From: Lutibacter oceani | GTDB taxonomy: Bacteria > Bacteroidota > Bacteroidia > Flavobacteriales > Flavobacteriaceae | Length of the DNA: 64,000 nucleotides | NCBI RefSeq assembly: GCF_003384935.1 | Contig: NZ_QTTQ01000010.1 | Location: forward strand, 434,001-498,000 | Direction: 5' to 3' | Program-made: the position numbers and the translations under genes | Part shown: piece after piece, positions 53,109 to 62,139 of the stretch | Numbering within the stretch: position 1 is the first letter of the stretch | Layout of the letters: every line of letters begins with the position of its first letter | The notes under the pieces: model-generated | Told to the model about the DNA's origin: nothing | Seen by the model: only the letters and a program-made list of their open reading frames with translations | The model's database searches: none

Positions 53109-53519
53109 TTGGCACGAATTTTAGCTATTGATTATGGTGAAAAAAGAACTGGAATTGCAGTAACTGATGAACTTCAGATTATTGCTTCTGGACTTACAAC
53201 TATTGAAACTAAAAATATATTTTCATTTTTAACTGAGTATCTTAAAAAAGAAAAGGTTGAATTATTTATTGTAGGAGAACCTAAACAAATGAATAATGCA
53301 GCAAGTGAAAGTGAACAATTTATAAAACCATTTGTAGCAAAATTAAGCTTGACATTTCCTAAAATTCCAATAAAAAGAATTGATGAACGTTTTACTTCTA
53401 AAATGGCTTTTCAAAGTATGATTGATAGTGGATTAAAGAAAAAACAACGCCAAAACAAAGCGTTAATTGATGAAATAAGTGCTACTTTAATTTTGCAAAC
53501 TTACTTGCATAATAAATAA
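53109..53519 (+). CDS. ruvX: Putative pre-16S rRNA nuclease/Holliday junction resolvase (YqgF family)
   Basis: A 136-residue RNase H-like protein. I chose TTG at 53109 because it gives ARILAIDYGEKRTGIAV at the very N-terminus, as in family members; a TTG at 53079 would add ten residues over the promoter. The acidic residues are D8 (AIDYG), E57 (VGEPKQ) and D121, with DERFTS at 92-97. YqgF processes the 5' end of 16S rRNA in E. coli. It is followed by def at 53597. Confidence 0.9.
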   Translation: MARILAIDYGEKRTGIAVTDELQIIASGLTTIETKNIFSFLTEYLKKEKVELFIVGEPKQMNNAASESEQFIKPFVAKLSLTFPKIPIKRIDERFTSKMAFQSMIDSGLKKKQRQNKALIDEISATLILQTYLHNK

Positions 53520-53545
53520 ACATTTTGTTAATTATTATATAAACT

Positions 53546-53577
53546 TTTGACATATACCCTGATTATTTGTAATTTCG
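53546..53577 (+). promoter_or_regulatory. Putative promoter of def
   Basis: TTTG at 53546-53549, a 20-nt spacer, then TAATTTCG at 53570-53577 (7/8 to TAnnTTTG). It lies 19 nt before the def ATG, so def and the genes after it probably form an operon separate from ruvX. Confidence 0.4.
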
Positions 53578-53596
53578 CAAACCAAAAAAATAGAAT

Positions 53597-54184
53597 ATGA
53601 TATTACCTATAATAGCTTATGGAGATCCTGTTTTAAGAAAAGTAGGTGTTGATATTGATAAAGAGTATCCAGATTTAGATACCCTTATTGAAAACATGAG
53701 AGAAACCATGGTAAATGCAAGTGGGGTTGGCTTGGCTGCACCTCAAATTGGCAAAGCTATCAGGTTATTTATAATAAATGCAACTCCATTTAGTGAAGAT
53801 GAAGATCTTGAAAAAGAAGAACGAGAATTTTTATCTAACTTTAATAAAGTATTTATTAATGCTAAAATTCTTAAAGAAGAAGGTGATGAATGGGTATTTA
53901 ATGAAGGCTGTTTAAGTATTCCTGATATTAGAGAAGATGTTTTTAGACAAGAAAAAATTACCATAGAATATTTGGATGAAAATTTTGAAAAACATACTGA
54001 TGTAATTGAAGGTATTGCAGCAAGAATTGTGCAACACGAATACGATCATATTGAAGGAATTTTATTTACTGATAAAATTTCATCTTTAAAAAAACGATTA
54101 ATTAAAAAGAAATTAGAAAATATTTCAAAAGGGAAAATACAAGCTGAGTATAGAATGAAATTTCCCTTATTAAAAAGAAAATAA
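53597..54184 (+). CDS. def: Peptide deformylase
   Basis: A 195-residue metalloenzyme removing the formyl group from nascent N-terminal methionine. All three motifs are present: GVGLAAPQIG (43-52), EGCLSIP (103-109, metal ligand C105) and QHEYDH (146-151, metal ligands H147/H151 and catalytic E148). An acidic insertion, EDEDLEKEEREF (about 67-78), is longer than in E. coli Def and usual in Bacteroidota type. It ends 4 nt before the DUF5606 gene, starting a def-DUF5606-mazG operon. Confidence 0.95.
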   Translation: MILPIIAYGDPVLRKVGVDIDKEYPDLDTLIENMRETMVNASGVGLAAPQIGKAIRLFIINATPFSEDEDLEKEEREFLSNFNKVFINAKILKEEGDEWVFNEGCLSIPDIREDVFRQEKITIEYLDENFEKHTDVIEGIAARIVQHEYDHIEGILFTDKISSLKKRLIKKKLENISKGKIQAEYRMKFPLLKRK

Positions 54185-54188
54185 CTAT

Positions 54189-54608
54189 ATGGAATTAAAA
54201 GATATTGTATCTGTAAATGGTAAACCGGGATTGTTTGAAATTAAAGCACAGTCTAAAGGTGGAATTATTGTTGAATCTTTATTAGATGGTAAAAAATTTC
54301 CTGTTACTGTTACACATAATATTAGCGCTTTAAATGAAATTGCTATATATACCTATGAAGAAGAAGTACCGCTTCGTATGGTTTTTAAAAGTATTGGAGA
54401 AAAAGAAGCTGGAAAAGAAGCAATTAGCCACAAAGAAAACGGTAAAGTTTTAACTTCTTATTTCAGAGAAATTTTACCAAATTTTGATGAAGAACGAGTT
54501 TACACTTCCAATATTAAAAAAGTATTACAATGGTATAATTTACTAGCTTCAAAAAATTTCGATTTCACTGCTATTAAAGAAGAGGAAGAAGAAACAGAAG
54601 AAGCATAA
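54189..54608 (+). CDS. DUF5606 domain protein
   Basis: A 139-residue soluble protein that I recognise as the Bacteroidota-specific DUF5606 family from its start (MELKDIVSVNGKPGLFEIKA) and its position between def and mazG. It has a beta-rich first half and an acidic C-terminal tail (EEEEETEEA). No catalytic motif is visible and no function is assigned. It lies 4 nt after def and 3 nt before mazG, a tight and recurrent order in this phylum that suggests a housekeeping role. Confidence 0.8.
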   Translation: MELKDIVSVNGKPGLFEIKAQSKGGIIVESLLDGKKFPVTVTHNISALNEIAIYTYEEEVPLRMVFKSIGEKEAGKEAISHKENGKVLTSYFREILPNFDEERVYTSNIKKVLQWYNLLASKNFDFTAIKEEEEETEEA

Positions 54609-54611
54609 ATT

Positions 54612-55391
54612 ATGAATTCCCGAGAAAAGCAACTACAAGCCTTTGGTAGATTACTGGATATTATGGACGAGTTGCGTTTAAAATGTCCTTGGGATAAAAA
54701 ACAAACTTTTCAATCGCTTCGTCATTTAACTATTGAAGAAACCTATGAATTAGGCGATGCCATTCTTAATAATGATTTAGAAGAAATTAAAAAAGAATTA
54801 GGCGATGTTTTACTGCATATTGTTTTTTATGCAAAAATTGGTTCGGAAAGCGATGCTTTTGATATTGCCGATGTTGCTAATTCAATTTCTGAAAAATTGA
54901 TTCACAGACATCCTCATATTTATGGAGATGTTCAAGTAAAAAATGAAGAGGAAGTTAAACAAAACTGGGAAAAACTTAAACTAAAGGAAGGAAAAGAGTC
55001 TGTTTTGGAAGGCGTTCCCAAATCTTTACCAGCTATGGTAAAAGCTAACAGAATTCAAGACAAAGTTGCTGGTGTTGGTTTTGATTGGGAAAAACCTGAA
55101 CAAGTTTGGGAAAAAGTTCAGGAAGAATTGGCTGAATTAAATGCTGAAATTGAAAAAGGAAATATTAGCAACATTGAATCTGAATTTGGTGATGTCTTAT
55201 TTTCAATGATTAATTATGCTCGATTTATTAAGGTAAATCCTGAAAATGCCTTAGAACGTACCAATAAAAAATTTATTAACCGTTTTCAATATTTAGAAAC
55301 AGCAGCCAAAAAAGTTAATAAATCACTTCACGATATGTCTTTAGATGAAATGGATGTTTTTTGGAATGCTTCAAAAAAATTCTACAAATAA
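54612..55391 (+). CDS. mazG: Nucleoside triphosphate pyrophosphohydrolase
   Basis: A 259-residue MazG with two all-helical domains. The first has CPWDKKQTFQSLRHLTIEET (25-44) with EELGD-like KKELGDVLLHIVF (60-72). The second has EELAELNAEIEKGN and EFGDVLFSMINYAR. The EExxE and ExxD acidic residues bind Mg2+ for NTP hydrolysis to NMP and pyrophosphate. It removes aberrant nucleotides and affects ppGpp levels in E. coli. It ends the def-DUF5606-mazG run. Confidence 0.93.
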   Translation: MNSREKQLQAFGRLLDIMDELRLKCPWDKKQTFQSLRHLTIEETYELGDAILNNDLEEIKKELGDVLLHIVFYAKIGSESDAFDIADVANSISEKLIHRHPHIYGDVQVKNEEEVKQNWEKLKLKEGKESVLEGVPKSLPAMVKANRIQDKVAGVGFDWEKPEQVWEKVQEELAELNAEIEKGNISNIESEFGDVLFSMINYARFIKVNPENALERTNKKFINRFQYLETAAKKVNKSLHDMSLDEMDVFWNASKKFYK

Positions 55392-55448
55392 TTAATTGGT
55401 CTTTTTTCTTAAATATATTTTCATAAATTAGATTACAAATTAATTTCC

Positions 55449-56180
55449 ATGGATAACGTTTTAATAATAACCGGTGGCAATAAAGGTTTAGGCTTTGGTT
55501 TATCTAAAGAATATCACAAAAATGGCTATAGAGTAATTTCAATTGCACGCAGTAAAATAGAAAAATTATACACACTGGAACAATATCAATGCGATTTAAG
55601 TAAAAGTGAAACTATTGAAAGTGTTGTGAATGAAATTTTTTCTCATTTAGATAAAAACACAACTAAAGTGTTAACTTTAATCAATAATGCCGGTGATTTA
55701 GGTACTGTTAATAAGATTGAAAATATTTCTCCGGAAGAAATTAGTTATACCATAAAAGTAAATTTAATAGCTCCTTTAATTCTAAATTCATTATTTATAA
55801 AATTATCTAAAGGTTGGGAATGCAAAAAGAAAATTATAAATATTTCTTCAGGTGCAGCCATTAATCCTTATGAAAGCTGGTCTATGTATTGTGCATCAAA
55901 AGCTGGTGTAGATATGATGACAAAAGTACTTTCAAAAGAGCAAAAGGAAATTAAAAACGGTGTAAAAATAGTTTCAATTTACCCAGGTATTGTGGATACA
56001 GATATGCAAGCTAAAGCCAGAAACACACCTAAAGAGCAGTTTAAATCCGTACAACGTTTTATAGACTTTTATGAACACGGAGAATTATTTACACCTAAAC
56101 AAGTGGCAGAAAAAATTTACAAACTTGATATAAAAGGAAAACTAAAAAATGGTCGTATTTTAGATATAAGAAATGTATAA
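55449..56180 (+). CDS. Short-chain dehydrogenase/reductase
   Basis: A classical SDR of 243 residues, NAD(P)-dependent. The cofactor loop is TGGNKGLGFG (8-17), NNAG is at 79-82, and the catalytic residues are S133/S134 with Y147-x3-K151 (YCASK). It resembles the YueD/benzil-reductase and sepiapterin-reductase-like subgroup, but the substrate is not inferable. It lies 57 nt after mazG and is convergent with lon, from which it is separated by a bidirectional terminator. Confidence 0.82.
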   Translation: MDNVLIITGGNKGLGFGLSKEYHKNGYRVISIARSKIEKLYTLEQYQCDLSKSETIESVVNEIFSHLDKNTTKVLTLINNAGDLGTVNKIENISPEEISYTIKVNLIAPLILNSLFIKLSKGWECKKKIINISSGAAINPYESWSMYCASKAGVDMMTKVLSKEQKEIKNGVKIVSIYPGIVDTDMQAKARNTPKEQFKSVQRFIDFYEHGELFTPKQVAEKIYKLDIKGKLKNGRILDIRNV

Positions 56181-56181
56181 A

Positions 56182-56322
56182 AAAAGACTGTCTTAAAAGT
56201 GAACTTTTCGTCAGCCTGAACTTGATTCAGGTTCTCATATTAATTGATTATTAGTATGAAGAGATTCTCAATCAAGTTCAGAATGACGGATTTCAATATT
56301 TTTAAGACAGCCTCTTTTTTTT
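56182..56322. terminator. Bidirectional terminator with a nested inverted repeat
   Basis: Outer arms AAAAAAGACTGTCTTAAAA and TTTTTAAGACAGCCTCTTTT, each ending in a U- or A-tract suited to termination in both directions. Between them lies a second inverted pair, CGTCAGCCTGAACTTGATTC and AATCAAGTTCAGAATGACG. It separates the convergent SDR and lon genes and its right T-run overlaps the lon stop codon. Confidence 0.7.
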
Positions 56323-58774
56323 ATAATTTCTTAGCTTTTTTTACTTTTTGCTTTGTAAGTGCTATTTTAATTACTTCGCTCATATCCGAAACATAATGAA
56401 ATGTAAGTCCTTTTAAATAGGACTCTTTAATTTCTGCTATGTCCTTTTCATTGTCTTTACACAAAATAATTTCTTTAATATTTGCACGTTTTGCAGCCAA
56501 TATTTTTTCTTTAATACCACCAACCGGCAATACTTTTCCTCTTAAAGTAATTTCACCCGTCATAGCCAATCTAGATTTAACTCTACGTTGTGTAAATACC
56601 GAAACCAAAGATGTTAACATAGCAACACCTGCACTTGGTCCGTCTTTTGGAGTTGCTCCTTCCGGAACGTGAATATGAACTTTATATTCATCTAAAATTT
56701 TAGGATCAATATCAAAATCTTGCGCATTTGCTCTTATGTATTCCATTGCAATAGTAGCAGATTCTTTCATTACTTTTCCAATATTACCAGTAATTGAAAG
56801 TCCTTTTCCTTTGGAAACAATAGATTCAATAAATAAAATATCACCACCAACACTTGTCCAAGCCAATCCTGTAACTACACCAGCAACATCATTGCTTTCA
56901 TATTTATCGCGCTCTAAATGAGATGGGCCTAATACTTTTTCAATAATTTCATTGGTTATTTTTACATCATAAGCTTCTTCCATTGCAATAGATTTTGCTG
57001 CAAAGCGCACCATTTTTGCAATTTGCTTTTCCAATCCTCTAACACCAGACTCACGTGTATAAGCAACAACAATTTTTTCTAATTGCTTTTTACCTATTTG
57101 AACATGTTCACTTGTTAACCCGTGTTCTTTTAATTGCTTAGGTAATAAGTGACGTTTTGCAATCTCTACTTTTTCTTCAATAGTATAACCAGAAACGTTA
57201 ATTATTTCCATTCTATCTCGTAAAGCCCAAGGAATGGTAGACAAACTATTTGCTGTAGCAACAAATAAAACTTTTGAAAGATCGTAATCTATTTCTAAAT
57301 AATTATCGTAAAAAGTAGTATTTTGCTCAGGGTCAAGCACTTCTAACATTGCTGAAGAAGGATCTCCACTATGGCTTGACGATGCCAGTTTATCTATTTC
57401 ATCCAATACAAAAACCGGGTTTGAAGTCCCTGCTTTTTTAATATCTTTAATAATTCTTCCCGGCATTGCACCAATATATGTTTTTCTATGTCCTCTAATT
57501 TCAGCTTCATCTCTTACACCACCTAAAGACATACGCACATATTTTCTACCCAAAGATTCTGCAATAGATTTTCCTAAAGATGTTTTACCAACACCTGGAG
57601 GACCATACAAACAAATTATAGGAGATTTCATATCACCTTTTAACTTTAAAACAGCTAAATGCTCTATAATCCTTTCTTTCACTTTCTCTAAACCAAAGTG
57701 ATCGCGGTCTAATATTTTTTGAGCACGCTTTAAATCAAACTTATCTTCAGAAAATTCATTCCATGGTAAATCTAATAATAAATCCAGGTAATTACGTTGT
57801 ACCGAGTATTCAGCTACTTGTGGGTTCATACGTTGTAAACGCCCTAATTCTTTATCAAATGTTTCCTGAACTTCTTTGCTCCACTTTTTTGTTTTTGCCC
57901 TTTCGCGCATTTCATCCAGCTCTTCATCGTAAGAAACACCACCTAATTCTTCTTGAATTGTTTTTAATTGCTGGTGTAAATAATACTCACGTTGTTGCTG
58001 ATCCATATCAGAACGTGTTTTAGATTGAATTACGTTTCGCAACTCTAAACGCTGCAACTCTTCATCCATCTTTTTTAAAGTAAGTAATGCCCTATCTTTT
58101 AAGTTTTCAGTTTCTAATAACTCTTGTTTTTCTGTAACATTTAAGTTCATATTAGAAGAAACAAAATTGATTAAAAACGGCTTACTTTCAATGTTTTTTA
58201 TAGCAAATGAGGCTTCAGAAGGCAAATTAGGATTCTCTTTAATAATACGAATTGCCATTTCCTTAATTGAATCTATAATAGCATCAAATTCAGGCTCTTT
58301 TTCTTCAGATCGGTCCTCTTTTCTTGGTTTTGTAATTGCCTGTAAATAAGGCTCTTCCTGTACAAAACTTTCAATTTCAAAAGGTTTTTTACCTTGAATT
58401 ATAACCGTTGTATTACCATCAGGCATTTTTAACATACGCAAAATACGGGCTACAGTACCAACTTTATAAACATCATTTATAGTTGGATCTTCAATGCCTT
58501 CATTTTTTTGAGCAACAACACCAATTATTTTATTTCCCTTATTTGCCTCTTTAATTAATTGAATAGATTTATCTCTACCAGCTGTAATTGGAATAACTAC
58601 ACCCGGAAAAAGTACTGTATTACGCAATGGTAGTATTGGTAATACTTCAGGCACATCTTCTTTATTTATTTCCTCTTCATCTTCAGGAGTCATTAAAGGT
58701 ATTAAATCAGCATCTTCATCTAAAATATGCTGTAATGACAGATTGTCCATTTTTAAAAATTTCGAATTACTCAT
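56321..58774 (-). CDS. lon: ATP-dependent protease La
   Basis: An 817-residue LonA protease that degrades misfolded and regulatory proteins. An N-terminal LON substrate domain (about 43-240) precedes the AAA+ module with Walker A GPPGVGKT (391-398), followed by the S16 peptidase domain. The catalytic dyad is S714 in PKDGPSAG and K757 in GGIKEK, with the canonical 43-residue spacing. The first 40 residues form an acidic extension usual in this phylum. Divergent from the ECF sigma gene at 59011. Confidence 0.96.
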   Translation of the reverse strand: MSNSKFLKMDNLSLQHILDEDADLIPLMTPEDEEEINKEDVPEVLPILPLRNTVLFPGVVIPITAGRDKSIQLIKEANKGNKIIGVVAQKNEGIEDPTINDVYKVGTVARILRMLKMPDGNTTVIIQGKKPFEIESFVQEEPYLQAITKPRKEDRSEEKEPEFDAIIDSIKEMAIRIIKENPNLPSEASFAIKNIESKPFLINFVSSNMNLNVTEKQELLETENLKDRALLTLKKMDEELQRLELRNVIQSKTRSDMDQQQREYYLHQQLKTIQEELGGVSYDEELDEMRERAKTKKWSKEVQETFDKELGRLQRMNPQVAEYSVQRNYLDLLLDLPWNEFSEDKFDLKRAQKILDRDHFGLEKVKERIIEHLAVLKLKGDMKSPIICLYGPPGVGKTSLGKSIAESLGRKYVRMSLGGVRDEAEIRGHRKTYIGAMPGRIIKDIKKAGTSNPVFVLDEIDKLASSSHSGDPSSAMLEVLDPEQNTTFYDNYLEIDYDLSKVLFVATANSLSTIPWALRDRMEIINVSGYTIEEKVEIAKRHLLPKQLKEHGLTSEHVQIGKKQLEKIVVAYTRESGVRGLEKQIAKMVRFAAKSIAMEEAYDVKITNEIIEKVLGPSHLERDKYESNDVAGVVTGLAWTSVGGDILFIESIVSKGKGLSITGNIGKVMKESATIAMEYIRANAQDFDIDPKILDEYKVHIHVPEGATPKDGPSAGVAMLTSLVSVFTQRRVKSRLAMTGEITLRGKVLPVGGIKEKILAAKRANIKEIILCKDNEKDIAEIKESYLKGLTFHYVSDMSEVIKIALTKQKVKKAKKL

Positions 58775-59010
58775 AGTTTATTTTTGGTCATTTTGTCATT
58801 TAAAAATTTCTTATATCAAAAATTCTAATCCACAAAATTATATTATTATTCTGATTATCAGTACATTAAAGTATTTTTATTTGTACTTTCATAATATAAA
58901 TTTCAATTGTTATGCCAAAATTAGATTAATTAGGTGTAATATATTTTTGTAATTTTAAATAAAAGTGTAACAGTTAAATAAAACAAATGTCTTTTTAATA
59001 GAAAGCAGTT
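58775..59010. other. Divergent lon/sigma intergenic region, 236 bp
   Basis: Extremely AT-rich, without repeats or ORFs. It should contain the lon promoter (minus) and the sigma-operon promoter (plus). The only clean motif is TATTTTTG at 58942-58949, listed separately. I see no recognisable heat-shock inverted repeat. Confidence 0.4.
58942..58949 (+). promoter_or_regulatory. Putative -7 element of the ECF sigma operon
   Basis: TATTTTTG, a perfect TAnnTTTG match, 61 nt upstream of the TTG start. No TTG box occurs at proper spacing, so an alternative or autoregulated promoter is equally possible. Confidence 0.3.
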
Positions 59011-59568
59011 TTGAAAGTAACAAATCAACATAGTAACCAGCTAATTGAAAAATGCAAAAACGGCGATAAATCGGCCCAGTTTGCAGTGTATAAACAATAC
59101 TATAAAGCTATGTATAATGCTTCTTTAAGAATTGTGAATGATAGTTTTGAAGCTGAAGATATTATGCAGGAATCATTTTTAGCAGCTTTTACAAAATTAG
59201 ATTCGTTTAGTGGAAATGTAACTTTTGGAGCTTGGTTAAAAAGAATAGTAATTAATAACAGTTTAACTGCTTTAAAAAAGAATAATAGAATAAATACAGT
59301 GCCCATTGACAAAGTGACTATAATTGAAAATGAAGAGGAACAATTAGATGCCAGTGCATTTAATTCAAGCATTATATTAAACGCATTAAAACAACTGAAA
59401 AGTAATTATAAAGTAGCCTTAACCTTAAATTTAATTGAAGGATACGATGCTGAAGAAATAGCTCAAATAATGGAAATTTCATACGAAAATAGCAGAACAA
59501 CCATTTCAAGAGCTAAAAATAAATTAAGACACCTTTTATCTCAACATTATGAAAGACAACTTAGATAA
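59011..59568 (+). CDS. ECF-type RNA polymerase sigma factor
   Basis: A 185-residue sigma-70 family protein with only regions 2 and 4. Region 2 includes DSFEAEDIMQESFLAAFTKL and FGAWLKRIVINNS. Region 4 is LKQLKSNYKVALTLNLIEGY followed by the helix-turn-helix AEEIAQIMEISYENSRTTIS. The start is TTG at 59011. Its end overlaps the membrane-protein gene by 20 nt, the usual sigma/anti-sigma coupling. It probably responds to an envelope signal and transcribes its own operon. Confidence 0.92.
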   Translation: MKVTNQHSNQLIEKCKNGDKSAQFAVYKQYYKAMYNASLRIVNDSFEAEDIMQESFLAAFTKLDSFSGNVTFGAWLKRIVINNSLTALKKNNRINTVPIDKVTIIENEEEQLDASAFNSSIILNALKQLKSNYKVALTLNLIEGYDAEEIAQIMEISYENSRTTISRAKNKLRHLLSQHYERQLR

Positions 59569-60091
59569 AATATTTAAAAACTTAGAAGGCTCATTCGATA
59601 TAGAAGAACCAACAATTGGCCATTTTAACAGGTTTGAAGCTAAACTTAATAAAACAGTAGCAGCTCCACCTAAAAAAGGAACTAATTTATTCACATTTAT
59701 TGCTATTGCTGCTTCAATTGTGTTGTTTTTTGGAATTTGGATTGGGTCTAGCTTTTCAAACTCTGGAATGGAATTAGCTGCTATTTCTCCGGAAATGCAA
59801 GAAACAGAAAGTTACTTTGTAACAGTTATAGAAAAAGAACTTCAAATTATTGAAAAAGAGAGAAATCCAGAAACTGAGCAACTAATTAAAGATGCTCTTA
59901 ACCAAATTAAAAAGCTTGAAAAAGAATACCAAGTACTTACTTTAGAGCTCAAAGAAAGTACTGAAGACCAACGAATTATTTACGCAATGATTTCTAATTT
60001 TCAACAACGTGTTGATGTATTACAAAGTTTATTAATTCAAATTGAAGATTTTAAAGAACTAAAAACCCAAAACAATGAAAAATTTATATAA
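59549..60091 (+). CDS. Probable anti-sigma factor, single-pass membrane protein
   Basis: A 180-residue protein with a cytoplasmic N-terminus (about 1-45), one membrane helix near 47-66 (LFTFIAIAASIVLFFGIWIG) and a periplasmic part dominated by coiled-coil heptads (about 95-165). No zinc-binding anti-sigma motif is visible, so the assignment rests on position, topology and the 20-nt overlap with the sigma gene. It also overlaps the next gene by 17 nt. It probably holds the sigma factor inactive at the membrane. Confidence 0.7.
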   Translation: MKDNLDKIFKNLEGSFDIEEPTIGHFNRFEAKLNKTVAAPPKKGTNLFTFIAIAASIVLFFGIWIGSSFSNSGMELAAISPEMQETESYFVTVIEKELQIIEKERNPETEQLIKDALNQIKKLEKEYQVLTLELKESTEDQRIIYAMISNFQQRVDVLQSLLIQIEDFKELKTQNNEKFI

Positions 60092-61151
60092 AATTATAGT
60101 ACTTCTTTTACTGATACCATTTATTTCAAATGCCACCGAAAGAGATGGTAAATACACTAAAAATAAAGTGATTACAAAAGAATTTAATGTTAATAAAAAT
60201 GCACAATTAACCATTTCCAATAAATATGGAAATATTGGAATAGCAACCTGGGATGAAAACCGAATTGTTATAAAAGTGAGTATTACTACTAATGGAAATG
60301 ATGAAGAAAAAGTAGAGAAACGCCTTGAACAAATTTATATTGAATTTGATGGAAATGCAAATGATGTTTCAGCAAAAACTATTATTGAAAAAAATTCCAG
60401 CTCATGGAGTCTTTGGGGTAGAAACAATAATGTGAGTATGGAAATAAATTACCTTATTCAAATGCCTGTTACAAACCATGTAGATTTAAATAACGATTAT
60501 GGTGCTATAAGTATTGATAAACTTGAAGGTAGCTCTAAAATAAATTGTGATTACGGAAAATTAACTATTGGTGAGTTATTGAATTCAAAAAACTCAATAA
60601 ACATAGATTACACTAATAAATCTACTATAGATTTTATGCAGGATGGCGATATTGATGCCGACTATTCGACACTGGTTGTTGAAAGAACGAACACTGTAAA
60701 TTTAAATGCCGATTATTCTCATTTAACTTTTGGTGAAATCGACTTTTTAGATTACAACTGCGATTATGGTAGTTTAAAAATAGGGACTTCAGGTAATTTA
60801 ATTGGAAATAGTGACTATATGCATACTACCATAGAAAAACTAGATGGATCTGGTGATTTTGATATGGATTATGGTTCATTAAAAATTAATGAATTAGGTG
60901 ATAACATAAAAGATATTCATGTAAAATCATCTTATACCAATACTAAAATTGGGGTAAAACCAAGTAATAATTTTAAAATAAATGCAACCTTAAGTTATGG
61001 AAGTTTAAAATATGGGAATAACTTTACTTTTAATAAAGAAATTGTAAAATCATCTTCAAAATATTATGAAGGTTATTATAATTCTTCTAATACAAATGGA
61101 ACTATTACCATAAAATCCAGTTACGGAACAATATCATTTTTCACCAACTAA
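60075..61151 (+). CDS. Exported beta-solenoid-like protein with DYG repeats (DUF4097-like)
   Basis: A 358-residue protein with a signal peptide (1-20, ending SNA) and no lipobox. From about residue 135, the motif D-Y-[GSM]-x-[LTI] recurs about every 20 residues (NDYGAISI, CDYGKLTI, ADYSTLVV, ADYSHLTF, CDYGSLKI, SDYMHTTI, MDYGSLKI). This is consistent with coils of a parallel beta-helix as in DUF4097 adhesin-like proteins. It is translationally coupled (17-nt overlap) to the anti-sigma gene, so it belongs to the sigma regulon. Ligand unknown. Confidence 0.7.
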   Translation: MKNLYKIIVLLLLIPFISNATERDGKYTKNKVITKEFNVNKNAQLTISNKYGNIGIATWDENRIVIKVSITTNGNDEEKVEKRLEQIYIEFDGNANDVSAKTIIEKNSSSWSLWGRNNNVSMEINYLIQMPVTNHVDLNNDYGAISIDKLEGSSKINCDYGKLTIGELLNSKNSINIDYTNKSTIDFMQDGDIDADYSTLVVERTNTVNLNADYSHLTFGEIDFLDYNCDYGSLKIGTSGNLIGNSDYMHTTIEKLDGSGDFDMDYGSLKINELGDNIKDIHVKSSYTNTKIGVKPSNNFKINATLSYGSLKYGNNFTFNKEIVKSSSKYYEGYYNSSNTNGTITIKSSYGTISFFTN

Positions 61152-61163
61152 AAAATATTAATT

Positions 61164-61913
61164 ATGAACTTTTCAATACTAAATTTTAAAATAAAAACAA
61201 TAGCGAGTATCCTATTATTAAGTATTATTAGTACAAGTGTACACGCACAATTTTTCACTAAAAAAATAAAAGGAAACGGAGATATAACAACTATAACAAG
61301 AAATGTTTCTGATTATGACGCAATTGGAATAGCTGGCTCATTTGATGTAAAATTATTTAAAGGCAACGAAGGAACAATTACCATAAAAGCTGATGAAAAC
61401 TTATTGGAATATATTGTTACTGAAGTAGAAAATGGCAATTTAAAAATTAAGCCTAAAAAAGGCTACAACCTTGTATCTCGCAAAACTATTGAAATTACAG
61501 TTCCTTTTGAGTCTATTGATGGGGTTTCACTTGCAGGATCAGGTGATGTGTTTACTAATGATATTATAAAATCTAATAATTTAAAAATAAGTTTAGCCGG
61601 TTCTGGAAATATGGATTTAAACGTTTCAACTGGAGATTTAGATTCAAATATTGCAGGTTCAGGAAACATTAAATTAACTGGAGAATCTGATAATTTTAAT
61701 TGCAGTATTGCTGGTTCTGGAAACTTAAACGGCTATAATCTTAAAGCAACTATTGCTAATGCATCTATTGCTGGTTCTGGAAATGTTAAAGTAAACGCAG
61801 TAAACGAAATTCATGCTAAAATAGCTGGTTCGGGAAATATAGTATATTCTGGTGATCCTGAAATTATAAAATCAAAATCCGCAGGTTCTGGTTCAGTTAA
61901 AAAGAAAAACTAA
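61164..61913 (+). CDS. Head-GIN/DUF2807 domain exported protein
   Basis: A 249-residue protein with a signal peptide (about 1-29, cut after VHA). The body begins VSDYDAIGIAGSFDVKLFKG, typical of the DUF2807 head domain. It then carries seven AGSG turns (LAGSGDV, LAGSGNM, IAGSGNI, IAGSGNL, IAGSGNV, IAGSGNI, SAGSGSV) at 17-25 residue spacing, probably one per beta-helix coil. It lies 12 nt after the DYG-repeat protein and closes the ECF operon. The envelope location is clear; the role is not known. Confidence 0.85.
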   Translation: MNFSILNFKIKTIASILLLSIISTSVHAQFFTKKIKGNGDITTITRNVSDYDAIGIAGSFDVKLFKGNEGTITIKADENLLEYIVTEVENGNLKIKPKKGYNLVSRKTIEITVPFESIDGVSLAGSGDVFTNDIIKSNNLKISLAGSGNMDLNVSTGDLDSNIAGSGNIKLTGESDNFNCSIAGSGNLNGYNLKATIANASIAGSGNVKVNAVNEIHAKIAGSGNIVYSGDPEIIKSKSAGSGSVKKKN

Positions 61914-61929
61914 ACTTCATTTTATTAAT

Positions 61930-62071
61930 AGAAAAACTGTCTAAAAAATCTTAGTTGTTCTGTTTGTCAGGTTAAGTTTGTGGAAATCAATTTTAATTTA
62001 TTTATAATTAGTAATAGGTTTCCACAAGCTCAAGATGATTACAAAATTTACTTTTTAGACAGTTTCTTTTA
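61930..62071. terminator. Terminator-like nested inverted repeat
   Basis: Outer arms AAAACTGTCTAAAAAA and TTTTTAGACAGTTTC with a downstream T-rich end. Inside is a second imperfect pair, TCAGGTTAAGTTTGTGGAAA and TTTCCACAAGCTCAAGATGA. Same plan as 56182-56322. It ends the ECF operon. Confidence 0.65.
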
Positions 62072-62139
62072 TTTATCAAAACTATTTACGAAAAGAATTT
62101 CAGATGTTTTTTTATATTTACAATTATAAAAACTTCATT

